From the NCBI RefSeq assembly GCF_945649885.1, contig NZ_CALZFS010000014.1:1-32673 (forward strand): 32,673 bases of DNA. The letters are read 5' to 3'. This document shows positions 9,078 to 17,257 of the stretch, piece by piece; positions within the stretch are counted from its first letter, which is position 1, and the number at the start of each line of letters is the position of its first letter. This stretch comes from an uncultured Corynebacterium sp. (GTDB taxonomy: Bacteria; Actinomycetota; Actinomycetes; Mycobacteriales; Mycobacteriaceae). A program made the translations under genes and the position numbers. Under the pieces are notes generated by a model. The model saw only the letters and a list, made by a program, of their open reading frames with translations, made no database searches and had not been told where the DNA came from.

Positions 9078-9680
9078 CTAGTCCGAATACACGCGTGGTT
9101 CGAGGGTGCCCACATAAGGCAGGTCGCGGTAACGCTCGGCGAAGTCCAGACCGTAGCCCACAACAAATTCGTTGGGGATGTCGAAGCCGATGTCGAACAT
9201 GTCGATGGTCGCGGTCAGACGCTCCGGCTTGCGCAGGAGGGTGATCACGTTGAGGGACTTCGGGTTGCGGTTTTTCAGGTTGCGCATGAGCCAGGACAGG
9301 GTCAGGCCGGAATCTATTATATCTTCCACGATCAGGACATCACGGCCCTCAATCTCTTTGTCCAGGTCCTTGAGAATGCGCACCACGCCTGAGGATGAGG
9401 TGGAGTTTCCATAAGAGGACACCGCCATGAACTCAGCCTGGGATGGGATCTCAAGCATGCGGGAGAAGTCTGAGAGGAAGTAGAACGCACCCTTGAGCAC
9501 GCACACCAGGATGATGTCTTCCTCAGAGTCCTTGTAGTGCTCAGAGACTCGTTTGGCCATCTCACCGATGCGCTCTTTGAGTTTCTCTTCACTGATGAGG
9601 ACGGATTCAATATCATCCCCGTATGGGTGGTTTGGGACGTTGAAGTCCTTCTGGTCTGCCATCTCCACATTGCTGCCCAT
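9078..9680 (-). CDS. hpt: Hypoxanthine(-guanine) phosphoribosyltransferase
   Basis: About 200 residues. The enzyme salvages hypoxanthine and guanine to IMP and GMP using PRPP. The PRPP-binding motif is [18 protein letters not shown], the purine/pyrophosphate loop is [15 protein letters not shown], and the C-terminal [19 protein letters not shown] is characteristic of bacterial HPRT. ATG 9680 ([11 protein letters not shown]) has AAGAAGG twelve bases upstream; an internal ATG at 9662 has a GGAG directly abutting it and is less likely. It is 32 bases downstream of tilS on the same strand, the tilS-hpt arrangement common in Gram-positive bacteria, where both genes often precede ftsH. Confidence 0.93.
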   Translation of the reverse strand: MGSNVEMADQKDFNVPNHPYGDDIESVLISEEKLKERIGEMAKRVSEHYKDSEEDIILVCVLKGAFYFLSDFSRMLEIPSQAEFMAVSSYGNSTSSSGVVRILKDLDKEIEGRDVLIVEDIIDSGLTLSWLMRNLKNRNPKSLNVITLLRKPERLTATIDMFDIGFDIPNEFVVGYGLDFAERYRDLPYVGTLEPRVYSD

Positions 9681-9712
9681 ATTTAGTGTGCACCTTCTTT
9701 GTTCGAGTATTC

Positions 9713-10654
9713 TCAACCGGTGACCCTAAGCTTGCCACTTACACGCACCACTTCCAACCTTCCGGTGGCAGTTTTGCCCACCGCAACGCCCCCCTGACCA
9801 TGCCAGTGGGTGAGCAAGCGGTCGATGGCCTCCAGCTTTTTCGAGTTCACACGAACCCCGTGGCCACGCAGGAAATCAGCCAACATGTGGCGACGCAGTG
9901 CATAGGGTTCGCTGGCCAGCGCCACGGGGAACCCGTCAGCCCACTGCCGACGTTGCTTATCGACGACCTCATCCAGCACCTCTTCATTCATTGCAGCCCT
10001 GCTGGCTGCCAGTGCCAGTCCGGGCACGGGATCGCCCCCATGGACATCCTCTAAGAGTGGAATGACACGCTCACGGATGGCCACCCGCCGGAAAGCCTGG
10101 TCGAAATTCTGCGGATCAGACCAGGGGGAAAGTTGTAATTCAGCGCAGGCGCCGTGGGTGTTGGCCCGCCGCGCCCGCAGCAGGGGGCGCACGATGCTCA
10201 GGTCTGGGCGTCGTGAAGCAGGCTTCATCCCGGCGGGATTTCCCCGGAGGCCGGCGAGGAGAAAAGTTTCCGCTTGATCATCCATGGTGTGGCCGGTCCA
10301 GACGGTGGAGGTGATGCGTGCGAATTCGGCATAGCGTGCCTCGCGGGCTGCCGCTTCTATGCTGCCCGGAGGCACCTGGATGCTGCGGATCATGGCCTCA
10401 GCGCCCATGAGTTCAGCCTGGCGGGCGGCATGCTCAGACACCTCAGCTGATCCTGCCTGCAGGTTGTGGTTGATGCAGATCGCGATGACCTCCGCGCCTT
10501 CTGCCCGTGCTGCAGCCACCAACGCCAGGGAATCGGGACCACCTGAAAGCCCGATGTGCACATGATCCTGCAGATGCGGGCGGATGGCTACGCGCAGTGC
10601 CAGGAAATGTGGGGAGATCTTCGGCAACGCCACCTGGCCGATGGTGGATGGCAT
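9713..10654 (-). CDS. tilS: tRNA(Ile)-lysidine synthetase
   Basis: A 313-residue N-type ATP pyrophosphatase that attaches lysine to C34 of tRNA-Ile2, changing its codon from AUG to AUA. The PP-loop motif [15 protein letters not shown] is near residue 35, HNLQAGSAE follows near 64, and [18 protein letters not shown] is near 120. The C-terminal substrate-binding region ends [23 protein letters not shown] 10654 has GGGAG seven bases upstream and begins one base after the dacB stop codon. A longer frame reading into dacB (to 10873) gives no family sequence. Likely co-transcribed as dacB-tilS-hpt. Confidence 0.93.
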   Translation of the reverse strand: MPSTIGQVALPKISPHFLALRVAIRPHLQDHVHIGLSGGPDSLALVAAARAEGAEVIAICINHNLQAGSAEVSEHAARQAELMGAEAMIRSIQVPPGSIEAAAREARYAEFARITSTVWTGHTMDDQAETFLLAGLRGNPAGMKPASRRPDLSIVRPLLRARRANTHGACAELQLSPWSDPQNFDQAFRRVAIRERVIPLLEDVHGGDPVPGLALAASRAAMNEEVLDEVVDKQRRQWADGFPVALASEPYALRRHMLADFLRGHGVRVNSKKLEAIDRLLTHWHGQGGVAVGKTATGRLEVVRVSGKLRVTG

Positions 10655-10655
10655 G

Positions 10656-11933
10656 TTAAAACTCCCGCAGGACAGTGGCCATCTCATCCATCGCCACGCG
10701 CGCATCCAGGATATTGGACTCATTGGAGACAAAGGCGAAGGTGAATACGCGGTTACTCTCTGAGGTGACGGTTCCCGCCAAGGCAGAGGTTTCCGTGAGG
10801 GTACCGGTCTTGGCGCGTACCCAACCTGCCCCGCCCAATTGTCCATAACGGTCCACCAGGGTGCCGTTACCACCGGCGATCGGCAGGGTGTTCAGCAGTG
10901 GGCGCAGCTGCTCCTCCGTGGCTGCGGCATGGAGGATGTCATCCAGCAGTTTCGGGGTGATGAGGTTGTCAAAGCTTAAACCTGAGTTATCCACGATGCT
11001 CACCCCATCCAGATCAAAACCGTGTTCTCTCAGGATGTCCATGGTCAGCTGGGCAGAACTTGCGGCATCGGTATCCACACCATGCTTCTGGGCAATCTCA
11101 CGGCCAATGGCTTCCGCCATGACATTGTCGGATTCCTCCATCATGCGTCGCAGTCGTTTCTCCAGGCTATCCGACTCCGTGGTCGCCAACACCAGGGCTT
11201 CCTGCGGTGCAGTGCCCTCACCGGTCGTTGTTGCCCCGATACGTTCTGCAAGTGACTTGGCAACATCCAGGGCCGGGGTGTGGGTGCGGGGCAGGTCACC
11301 GTGGCTGCCACCGATGCGGCCCCCCTCGATCATCACAGGTTCAATGGGAGCAACGTAACCGGCATCAATATCAATGCGTTCCCAGCCCGGCGCGAAGGTC
11401 TTGTCACTCCAGATGGAGGTGTCCACCAGGACGGTATCCACCTCTTGCCCGTCGAGTTGGGTGGCTAGTTCGTCGATTTGTTCTTGGCTTAAGGTGACAT
11501 CGCCGGCGGCTTTGATCACCACGGTTCCTGGTACTTCAGCGGAGACGATGTCGGTGGTGATGGTGTCATCCCAGCCCAGATCATAGAGTGCTGCTGCGGC
11601 GGTGAGGATCTTGGTGGCAGAAGCTGGACGCACTGCGCGATCGGGGTTCTGTGACCAGATGATCTCACCGGTGGAAGTATCCCGGATCTGTCCGGAGAAT
11701 CTTCCCAGACGGGGATCAGATGCAGCCTCACGCAGCTGGCTGGAAAGTCCAGTGAAGTCCGGAGCTGCTTCTGCGCGGGCTGGTTCAAGGATCGGTTCAG
11801 GGGCTGCAACGGTGTAGGCGGGCGGGCGGTTCAGGCCGTTGACCTGCTCATTGACGTAGACTCCAGCGCCTGCCACTCCGACGACCACCGCGAGTGCACC
11901 CACCGATGAGGCAATCCACCAGTCTTTTTTCAT
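10656..11933 (-). CDS. dacB: D-alanyl-D-alanine carboxypeptidase (PBP4/DacB family)
   Basis: A 425-residue low-molecular-weight penicillin-binding protein of the S13 peptidase family, trimming or hydrolysing peptidoglycan stem peptides outside the membrane. An N-terminal membrane anchor or signal (KKDWWIASSVGALAVVVGVA) is followed by the active-site SxxK (RPASATKIL), the SxN motif (SDNVMAEAIG) and the KTG motif (RAKTGTL). A large insert between SxxK and SxN is normal for this class. ATG 11933 is supported by AAGGAG six bases upstream; the longer frame to 11984 lacks that. It is transcribed divergently from ppa across about 180 bases. Confidence 0.93.
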   Translation of the reverse strand: MKKDWWIASSVGALAVVVGVAGAGVYVNEQVNGLNRPPAYTVAAPEPILEPARAEAAPDFTGLSSQLREAASDPRLGRFSGQIRDTSTGEIIWSQNPDRAVRPASATKILTAAAALYDLGWDDTITTDIVSAEVPGTVVIKAAGDVTLSQEQIDELATQLDGQEVDTVLVDTSIWSDKTFAPGWERIDIDAGYVAPIEPVMIEGGRIGGSHGDLPRTHTPALDVAKSLAERIGATTTGEGTAPQEALVLATTESDSLEKRLRRMMEESDNVMAEAIGREIAQKHGVDTDAASSAQLTMDILREHGFDLDGVSIVDNSGLSFDNLITPKLLDDILHAAATEEQLRPLLNTLPIAGGNGTLVDRYGQLGGAGWVRAKTGTLTETSALAGTVTSESNRVFTFAFVSNESNILDARVAMDEMATVLREF

Positions 11934-12011
11934 GGGGTGCTCCTTTGTCGCGGACAGTTGGTTCTTCTCAGGGTGTTCTCTCAAGTATGCAACCTTATAT
12001 TGAGTGCCAAT

Positions 12012-12040
12012 CCTGCTCTAATCCTGCGACACGCTAGAAT
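12012..12040 (+). promoter_or_regulatory. Possible sigma-A promoter of ppa
   Basis: A good -10 hexamer TAGAAT (12035-12040, in the context CGCTAGAAT) lies about 70 bases upstream of the ppa start codon. The -35 position at 12012-12017 is poorly matched, which is common in corynebacterial promoters. This is a motif-based guess. Confidence 0.35.
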
Positions 12041-12110
12041 CTGTCAACGAGCACGAACATTTTCCTGATCATCCCCCATTGATCAGCGACCGAGAAGATA
12101 AGGACATTCA

Positions 12111-12587
12111 ATGAGCATCGAAGTAACCGTTGAAATCCCTAAGGGTTCACGTAACAAGTACGAGATCGATCACGAGACCGGCAAGGTCTACCTCGATCGC
12201 TACCTGTTCACCCCGATGGCCTACCCACTGGACTACGGCTACATTGATGACACCCTCGGTGAAGACGGTGACCCGATGGACGCCCTGGTGATTCTGCCTG
12301 AGTCTGTCTTCCCGAACGTGATCGTCAAGTCCCGTATCCTCGGTGTCTTCAAGATGACCGATGAGGCCGGTGGCGATGACAAGCTGCTCGCAGTTCTGGA
12401 TGACCCACGTTTCGACCACCTTCAGGACATCTCGGATGTTTCTGACTTCCTCAAGGACGAGATCGAGCACTTCTTCGTCCACTACAAGGACCTGGAGAAG
12501 GGCAAGCACGTTGAGGGTGCTGGCTGGGGTGACAAGGCTGAGGCTGAGAAGATCTTCGCTGACTCCATCGCGCGTTTCAAGGCTTAA
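12111..12587 (+). CDS. ppa: Inorganic pyrophosphatase (family I)
   Basis: A 158-residue soluble pyrophosphatase that hydrolyses PPi to phosphate and drives biosynthetic reactions forward. Motifs are [14 protein letters not shown] near residue 7, [21 protein letters not shown] (the D-x-D-P-x-D metal site near residues 52-58), and the C-terminal [18 protein letters not shown] lies six bases before the ATG. Codon choice is strongly biased to C-ending codons, as expected for an abundant protein. It is a single-gene unit closed by a strong hairpin terminator. Confidence 0.97.
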   Translation: MSIEVTVEIPKGSRNKYEIDHETGKVYLDRYLFTPMAYPLDYGYIDDTLGEDGDPMDALVILPESVFPNVIVKSRILGVFKMTDEAGGDDKLLAVLDDPRFDHLQDISDVSDFLKDEIEHFFVHYKDLEKGKHVEGAGWGDKAEAEKIFADSIARFKA

Positions 12588-12606
12588 TTGCCTTTAAGCC
12601 AGTGAG

Positions 12607-12646
12607 ACCCGCGTTCCCTTGTTTATTAAAAGGGGACGCGGGTTTT
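12607..12646 (+). terminator. Rho-independent terminator of ppa
   Basis: A 14-base stem with one mismatch (ACCCGCGTTCCCTT paired with AAGGGGACGCGGGT) encloses a short AT-rich loop and is followed by TTTTG on the plus strand. It lies twenty bases after the ppa stop and separates ppa from the convergent spermidine-synthase-like gene. Confidence 0.85.
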
Positions 12647-12660
12647 GTCATTCATAGGGG

Positions 12661-14247
12661 CTACTCCCCCGCCTGCCGGTAACCGCGGCGTAGGTCTTCC
12701 ACCACGCGTGGGTGGTCCAGGGTGGAGGGTTCCAGTTCACGGGGCTGGTTATCCGCACCGAAGACCCCGGCAGCGGTGAGCACCTCATCGTTGAGGAATT
12801 TTAATTCTGGTGTGTCCGGGCGCAGTCCTAGTTCCATACCTTCGGGGCCACACAGCTGGAAACCCCAGTCGCCGAAGGTGGGGACGTGCACGTGATAGGG
12901 AATCACCTCACCACATCCGGCGGCGGACAGGGTGGCACCATTACGCCAGAACACATCAGGTGTGGTGTACGCGCTGGAGGATTGCACGACCATGCGGCCG
13001 CCCTCATTCAGGCGTGCCAGGGCCAGGGTGTAAAATTCCTGGGAATAAAGCCTGGCCATGGTGTCATTGTTGGGATCGGGCAGGTCAACCAGGATGGTGT
13101 CATAACGCTGTCCCTCATCACCCCCGGCACGTAACCAGGTGAAGGCATCATCGGCAATGACATTGACCCTGGAGTCTTCCATGGAGCCCCCGTTATCGGG
13201 GCGCAGCACGGTGTTGGCCACCTCGATCACAGCCGGGTCCAGTTCCACCTGGGTGATCTCCATGTCCGGGAAACGCAGTAATTCACGTGCCGCCAGGCCA
13301 TCACCACCACCGATGATGAGCACGGATTCAGCTGTGGGGGACAGCGCTGGGTACACCAGGGATTCGGTGTAGCGGTGTTCATCGCGGGTGGAGTACTGCA
13401 GTCCACCATTAAGGTATAACCGACGGTCTGCGCCCCGTTCAGTGACCACGATGTCCTGGTAGTCAGACTGCTGCGCAAAGATCACGGGATCCCTGTAGAG
13501 CTGTTGGCGGGCGGTGGCAACAATCCCATCAGCCCGCACCAAGATGGTGCCCAGCAGCGCGATCGCCAGTAGAAGCCCCACCACTGCACTGACAAAGTGG
13601 ACCTTCGGCAGCAGGTGCCGCAGCAACACACAGCCCACAAACAATGCTGCCAGCAGGTTGATCATGCCGGCGGCTGCGGCACCCCGCATCATGCCCAACC
13701 AGGGCAGCAGGATAAATGGCCAGGACAGGCCACCGATCAACGCACCCAGGTAATCAGCGGCATTAAGTGTTGCCACCAGGGAGCCGGTGGTGCGGGCATC
13801 GGCCAGCCTGCCGCGCTGGATCATGGTCATCAGCAGCGGTAATTCCGCGCCCACCAGGATGCCGATCAATGCGGTTGCCAAGACCAGCATCCAGAGGTTC
13901 TGCCCCAGGATGGCAAAGGTCATATACAGTGCCAGGGCGGAGAAACCACCCACCAGGCCCAGCAGTGTCTCCACTGCCAGGAAGGTCTGGGCCGGCCATC
14001 GCAGAAACGGTTTGACCATGATCGCACCCACACCCAGGGCAGCCACATAACCTGCGACGATCAGAGAGGTCTCCACGATGCCGCCACCATTGAGGCTGGT
14101 GGATAATGAGACCAGCGCCAGCTCATAGACCAGCCCTGAAGCCGCACAGATCGCGACAGAGAGCAGCAGGAGCCAGCGCCACACCCGACTTAATTCCGCA
14201 GGCTGTTCTCCTGGTCGGGCAGCATCAGACTGAACTAGATCAGACAT
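12661..14247 (-). CDS. Membrane-fused spermidine synthase-like protein
   Basis: A 528-residue fusion. Residues about 20-245 form seven or so transmembrane helices. Residues about 260-490 are a polyamine aminopropyltransferase (SpeE) Rossmann domain with LYLNGGLQYSTRDEHRY near the substrate site, the nucleotide motif VLIIGGGDGLAARELLRF, the acidic ribose-binding strand ITQVELDPAVIEVA, and the catalytic-loop region ILVDLPDPNN. Family enzymes transfer aminopropyl from decarboxylated AdoMet to putrescine, but membrane-fused actinobacterial forms (Rv2601-like) lack proven activity. It overlaps the DUF350 gene by 13 bases. The last gene of a five-gene operon, it may modify a substrate at the membrane instead of making soluble spermidine. 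Confidence 0.85.
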   Translation of the reverse strand: MSDLVQSDAARPGEQPAELSRVWRWLLLLSVAICAASGLVYELALVSLSTSLNGGGIVETSLIVAGYVAALGVGAIMVKPFLRWPAQTFLAVETLLGLVGGFSALALYMTFAILGQNLWMLVLATALIGILVGAELPLLMTMIQRGRLADARTTGSLVATLNAADYLGALIGGLSWPFILLPWLGMMRGAAAAGMINLLAALFVGCVLLRHLLPKVHFVSAVVGLLLAIALLGTILVRADGIVATARQQLYRDPVIFAQQSDYQDIVVTERGADRRLYLNGGLQYSTRDEHRYTESLVYPALSPTAESVLIIGGGDGLAARELLRFPDMEITQVELDPAVIEVANTVLRPDNGGSMEDSRVNVIADDAFTWLRAGGDEGQRYDTILVDLPDPNNDTMARLYSQEFYTLALARLNEGGRMVVQSSSAYTTPDVFWRNGATLSAAGCGEVIPYHVHVPTFGDWGFQLCGPEGMELGLRPDTPELKFLNDEVLTAAGVFGADNQPRELEPSTLDHPRVVEDLRRGYRQAGE

Positions 14248-14660
14248 GCAGCGTTGACTGCTCCCACCACCACGAGGACCACGGATGCCACCACGGCACC
14301 GGAGCGCAGCTTCGGATCCTCCACCAGATCACGGAAACGGCCGGGGATGAAGGCTTCCAGCAGTGCCATGACAATCACCTGGATCACCAGTCCGAGCACA
14401 CCGAAGACAGCGGTCTCAATCAGGCCCTGCCCCAGGTTGTCTGAAGAGTTCAGCACGGCGGTGACCACGATGATCCCGATGGACACCTGCTGGGCTGCGG
14501 TGATCACGGCAGCATTGGGCAGGTGGTGCACGAAGACCAGTTCATGCAGTTTACCCGGGGTAATCAGGTCCAGGATGATAAAGCCGACCACGAGGATGAC
14601 CGCGGCAAGGCCGAAGTATGCGAGGGTGCCCACGACACCGTTGATGAGGTACTCGCTCAT
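14235..14660 (-). CDS. DUF350 membrane protein
   Basis: A 141-residue protein with four hydrophobic helices arranged as two pairs: residues about 12-35 (YFGLAAVILVVGFIILDLI), 50-70, 82-104 (AVFGVLGLVIQVIVMALLE) and 121-140. Length and topology fit DUF350, a family of small multi-helix proteins often found with DUF4178 and polyamine-synthase genes. ATG 14660 is supported by AAGGAG seven bases upstream. Its 3' end overlaps the downstream spermidine-synthase-like gene by 13 bases. No catalytic residues are evident; a transport or scaffolding role is possible but not shown. Confidence 0.85.
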   Translation of the reverse strand: MSEYLINGVVGTLAYFGLAAVILVVGFIILDLITPGKLHELVFVHHLPNAAVITAAQQVSIGIIVVTAVLNSSDNLGQGLIETAVFGVLGLVIQVIVMALLEAFIPGRFRDLVEDPKLRSGAVVASVVLVVVGAVNAACLI

Positions 14661-14678
14661 GTTTCTACTCCTTGATTA

Positions 14679-15092
14679 TTATTTGACGCCGCCGCCGGAT
14701 CCTGAGGATCCGCCGCTGGAGCTACTTGGTGAGGATGGCCCGAAACCGGTGCCGAGCCAGATGAAGGTGCCGTTGTTGACCCGCTCGAGGCCCTCCACGG
14801 TGATCTTGCAATTAGACGTGCCCTCATCGGAGACGATCACCAGTTTCTTGGGGTACCGCAGGTAGGTGTCGCCGGTGGCTGGATCGGTGGCACGCTCACT
14901 CGGACGGTCCATCGCCTCGATCCGATCAGCCACGCCGGTCTCACCGGCACAGCTGTGGCTACCGCTGCTACCCGACCAGGTCTCTGCGATCTGTGATTCC
15001 ACCGGCGGTTTGGAAAACAGCGCCAGGAGCAGACAGAGCACAGAGAGGAACAGGAAGACTAAACCCAGTGTCCGGGCTGATTGTGCATTCAT
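14679..15092 (-). CDS. DUF4247 membrane-anchored protein
   Basis: A 137-residue protein with one N-terminal helix (LGLVFLFLSVLCLLLALF, residues about 10-27) and a short exported domain containing two Cys (SHSCAGETG and TSNCKITVEG) that could form a disulfide. The tail is Ser/Gly/Pro-rich and low complexity (GSSGSGGGVK). The sequence DTYLRYPKKLVIVSDEG is typical of DUF4247. The ATG overlaps the stop of the DUF2617-like gene as ATGA, so translation is coupled. It is likely an extracytoplasmic partner of the neighbouring membrane proteins. Function is unknown. Confidence 0.8.
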   Translation of the reverse strand: MNAQSARTLGLVFLFLSVLCLLLALFSKPPVESQIAETWSGSSGSHSCAGETGVADRIEAMDRPSERATDPATGDTYLRYPKKLVIVSDEGTSNCKITVEGLERVNNGTFIWLGTGFGPSSPSSSSGGSSGSGGGVK

Positions 15093-15580
15093 GGGTGATA
15101 TTCACTCCTCGTACTGACAATGGTGTTCTCATCCGGATACAGGTGGTGTGTCCACCACTGCCACACACCCTGCTCACACCGGCCGCGCAATGCAGTCAGG
15201 TGGTACTCCCCCACCCCGGGGAAGTTGGCAATCAACCACTCCTCACCGCCCGTCGCAATGGCAGCCGCCTCGGTAGCGAAGTCCTCTGCGCTGAGCACAC
15301 GCGTGCGGGTGTCCAGATGATAGCTCTGCTTATCGACGCTCTCCGGCAGCGGCCACTGTCCCCCAGCGGAGCCGTTGCAGGAGACTTCCTCCCGGAAGCT
15401 TCCTGAGGGGGCATCAACGGTGACCACGTGCGAACCTCCGATCACCACCAGGTGCAATGACGACTGCGTGGCGGGGTCCTCGACAAGCGTCTCGGCCAGG
15501 ATCTCCGGCATCGGCGCATTCCAGCGCACGCCCAGATCCCCGGCGCGAACATCAGTGGGGGTACAGGAAAGCTGCAGCAT
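15089..15580 (-). CDS. DUF2617-like soluble protein
   Basis: A 163-residue, probably cytoplasmic protein without transmembrane segments. The N-terminus MLQLSCTPTDVRAGDLGVRW and the central LHLVVIGGSHVVTVDAP are consistent with DUF2617, whose members occur beside DUF4178, DUF4247 and DUF350 genes in actinobacteria. The C-terminus contains a Trp-rich stretch (GVWQWWTHHLYPDENTIV). Both ends overlap neighbours by ATGA (15580 with the DUF4178 gene, 15089 with the DUF4247 gene). No catalytic motif is recognised. The family assignment is made from memory and context. Confidence 0.7.
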   Translation of the reverse strand: MLQLSCTPTDVRAGDLGVRWNAPMPEILAETLVEDPATQSSLHLVVIGGSHVVTVDAPSGSFREEVSCNGSAGGQWPLPESVDKQSYHLDTRTRVLSAEDFATEAAAIATGGEEWLIANFPGVGEYHLTALRGRCEQGVWQWWTHHLYPDENTIVSTRSEYHP

Positions 15581-16185
15581 CAGTTCTTCGGTGCCGGGTA
15601 AACGGTCAGTTCACCGGGCAGCACCTTCCAGCCCAGTGACACCTCCGAGGAACCATCCTCGCCGAAGGTCTCAAATCCCAGCAGCCCATTGCCACCGGCC
15701 TCAGCCATGTCCCAGTACTCAAAACGTCCGGACTCCGGAACACCCGTGGTGCCCTCAGAATAGAACTGACCCACACCACTTTCCACCTTGCGGTAGCGCA
15801 CGCCCTCAACCGTGACCTCCTGTGCAGGTTGCACATCCAGGTCCGGGCGGGACACCCACCAACCGAGGTTGAGCTGGCCTTCGTCATATTCCACGCTCAG
15901 GTACTCGCCACCCCGGCCACCTTCCAGGAGGTACTCATGCCAGGTGTAAGCACCCTGACGCATGGTGATGGCACCACGGCACACATAATCAATGCCGCCA
16001 TATCCGACGATGGCGCCGGGTCCGAGGATGTCGGGGCCGAAGTCGGCTGAGCCGTCGCTGAATTTCAGTGGGTCTTCGCGGGGTCGTGGTGGCTGTTCAT
16101 CGTTCTTCTTCTTTGCCGACATGACAAAGAAGACGACAGCGATGATGCCGAGGATGATGGCCAGAACCAGCCATGTGGTGTTCAT
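15580..16185 (-). CDS. DUF4178 membrane-anchored protein
   Basis: A 201-residue protein with an N-terminal helix (WLVLAIILGIIAVVFFVMSA, residues about 5-24), a charged linker and a beta-rich domain. Features such as ILGPGAIVGYGGIDYVCRGAI and WHEYLLEGG match DUF4178. It is the first gene of the five-gene unit ending in the spermidine-synthase-like gene. The start at 16185 has GGGAG ten bases upstream. The promoter must lie in the 145-base gap shared with the divergent rhodanese gene. The DUF4178-DUF350-synthase association recurs in distant bacteria (E. coli yjfKL region, from memory), which implies a joint function. Confidence 0.82.
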   Translation of the reverse strand: MNTTWLVLAIILGIIAVVFFVMSAKKKNDEQPPRPREDPLKFSDGSADFGPDILGPGAIVGYGGIDYVCRGAITMRQGAYTWHEYLLEGGRGGEYLSVEYDEGQLNLGWWVSRPDLDVQPAQEVTVEGVRYRKVESGVGQFYSEGTTGVPESGRFEYWDMAEAGGNGLLGFETFGEDGSSEVSLGWKVLPGELTVYPAPKN

Positions 16186-16260
16186 GAAGAACTCGCTCCC
16201 AGGTTGTGAAGATCAGTTACCTGGCACAGCGTACATGGCGCTTACCTTGTTCTTAAGGGT

Positions 16261-16296
16261 CACACTCTGTCTGGAACCGTGGAAGCGGTTAGTGTG
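16261..16296. repeat. Nested inverted repeat upstream of the rhodanese gene
   Basis: CACACT (16261-16266) pairs with AGTGTG (16291-16296). Inside them, AACCG (16275-16279) pairs with CGGTT (16286-16290) around a 6-base loop. It lies 35 bases upstream of the rhodanese start codon. It could be a leader RNA hairpin or a dyad operator for the divergent promoters. Confidence 0.4.
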
Positions 16297-16331
16297 GACG
16301 AAGAAAACTGACCTATTTTAAGGAGCACAGC

Positions 16332-16625
16332 ATGAAGGAAGTAAACGTCAACGAGGTTCCAGCCGGCGCTCAGCTGATCGATGTCCGTGAGACCGATGAG
16401 TTCGCTGAAGTTCGTGCCGATGGCGCTGTGAATATTCCGATGAGTGAGTTCACCTCCCGTGTCGGCGAGCTGGACCAGGACCGCGATATCTACGTGATCT
16501 GCAAGCTGGGTGGTCGTTCTGCCCAGGTTGGGGAATACCTGGAGCAGCGTGGCATCGATGCCATCAACGTTGCCGGTGGCACCGATGGTTGGGTTGCAGC
16601 TGGTCTGCCACACACCACCGGCTAA
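16332..16625 (+). CDS. Single-domain rhodanese-like protein
   Basis: A 97-residue single rhodanese domain (GlpE/PspE size) expected to carry a persulfide on its active-site cysteine and transfer sulfane sulfur in the cytoplasm. The domain starts with VPAGAQLIDVRETDEF, the active-site loop is ICKLGGRSAQV with the Cys near residue 57, and the end contains INVAGGTDGWVAAGLP. AAGGAG lies six bases before ATG 16332. It is a lone gene closed by a strong terminator and divergent from the DUF4178 operon. The substrate is unknown. Confidence 0.93.
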   Translation: MKEVNVNEVPAGAQLIDVRETDEFAEVRADGAVNIPMSEFTSRVGELDQDRDIYVICKLGGRSAQVGEYLEQRGIDAINVAGGTDGWVAAGLPHTTG

Positions 16626-16641
16626 AAAATCTGCATATCAC

Positions 16642-16686
16642 ACCTGATGGGAAAACGGACTACATCGTTATCCCATCAGGTTTTTT
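16642..16686 (+). terminator. Rho-independent terminator of the rhodanese gene
   Basis: Inverted repeat ACCTGATGGGA (16642-16652) / TCCCATCAGGT (16671-16681), which is 11 perfect pairs, runs directly into a run of six T. It lies 16 bases after the rhodanese stop. Confidence 0.9.
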
Positions 16687-16802
16687 CCTGTCTCCCCTCA
16701 CTTTGGGATGTTTGTCCAGGTCATTACCATCAGTTCACTCAAGCGATGATGGGTCACTCCCCATGATTAGCGTGTTCCATGTTTTGGAGTTATCGTTAAT
16801 TT

Positions 16803-17249
16803 ATGCCATCCCATCCAGATATCCCCAAAGAGCTGCTTGAATCCCCCAGCTACCAGCTTGAAAGGCTTCGCCGCCGTACCCGCGATGTGGTGGAAGCCCA
16901 GCTGGCCAAGCACGAAACCACCATGCGTGAGTACTGGACACTGACCTGCCTGGTCAACGCCGATGCCTCCAGCCAGTCTGCACTCTGCGAGATGCTGGCT
17001 ATCGATGCTTCCGATATGGTCAGACTCGTCGATGCACTGGAAAAACACGGCTGGGCAAAACGCGAGCGTGACCCTAAGGATCGTCGTCGACAGATCGTGG
17101 CCTCCACCAAGAAAGGCCGCGCGGCGCAGGCCGAGCTCAATCAGGTTGTGAGTGCAGCTGAGGATATCTCACTGGATGAATCAACCTCCAAGCAGTTGAA
17201 GCACCTGAGAAAACTCGCAGCAGCAATCATCTCCACTGAAGAGGACTAA
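16803..17249 (+). CDS. MarR-family transcriptional regulator
   Basis: A 148-residue winged-helix regulator of the MarR type, expected to bind as a dimer to palindromic operators and respond to small ligands. N-terminal dimerisation helices (YQLERLRRRTRDVV) precede a helix-turn-helix around residues 50-80 (SQSALCEMLAIDASDMVRLVDALEKHGW). The wing is RERDPKDRRRQIVASTKKG. It ends eight bases before the NRPS-like gene on the same strand, so it most likely controls that gene and itself. A GGAG lies 13 bases before the ATG, a long spacing. The ligand is unknown. Confidence 0.9.
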   Translation: MPSHPDIPKELLESPSYQLERLRRRTRDVVEAQLAKHETTMREYWTLTCLVNADASSQSALCEMLAIDASDMVRLVDALEKHGWAKRERDPKDRRRQIVASTKKGRAAQAELNQVVSAAEDISLDESTSKQLKHLRKLAAAIISTEED

Positions 17250-17257
17250 ATAGCAAC

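Noticed and set aside
9713..10873. A longer tilS start at 10873
   Set aside because: The added residues are a shifted frame of dacB. ATG 10654 has GGGAG seven bases upstream and gives a normal TilS N-terminus.
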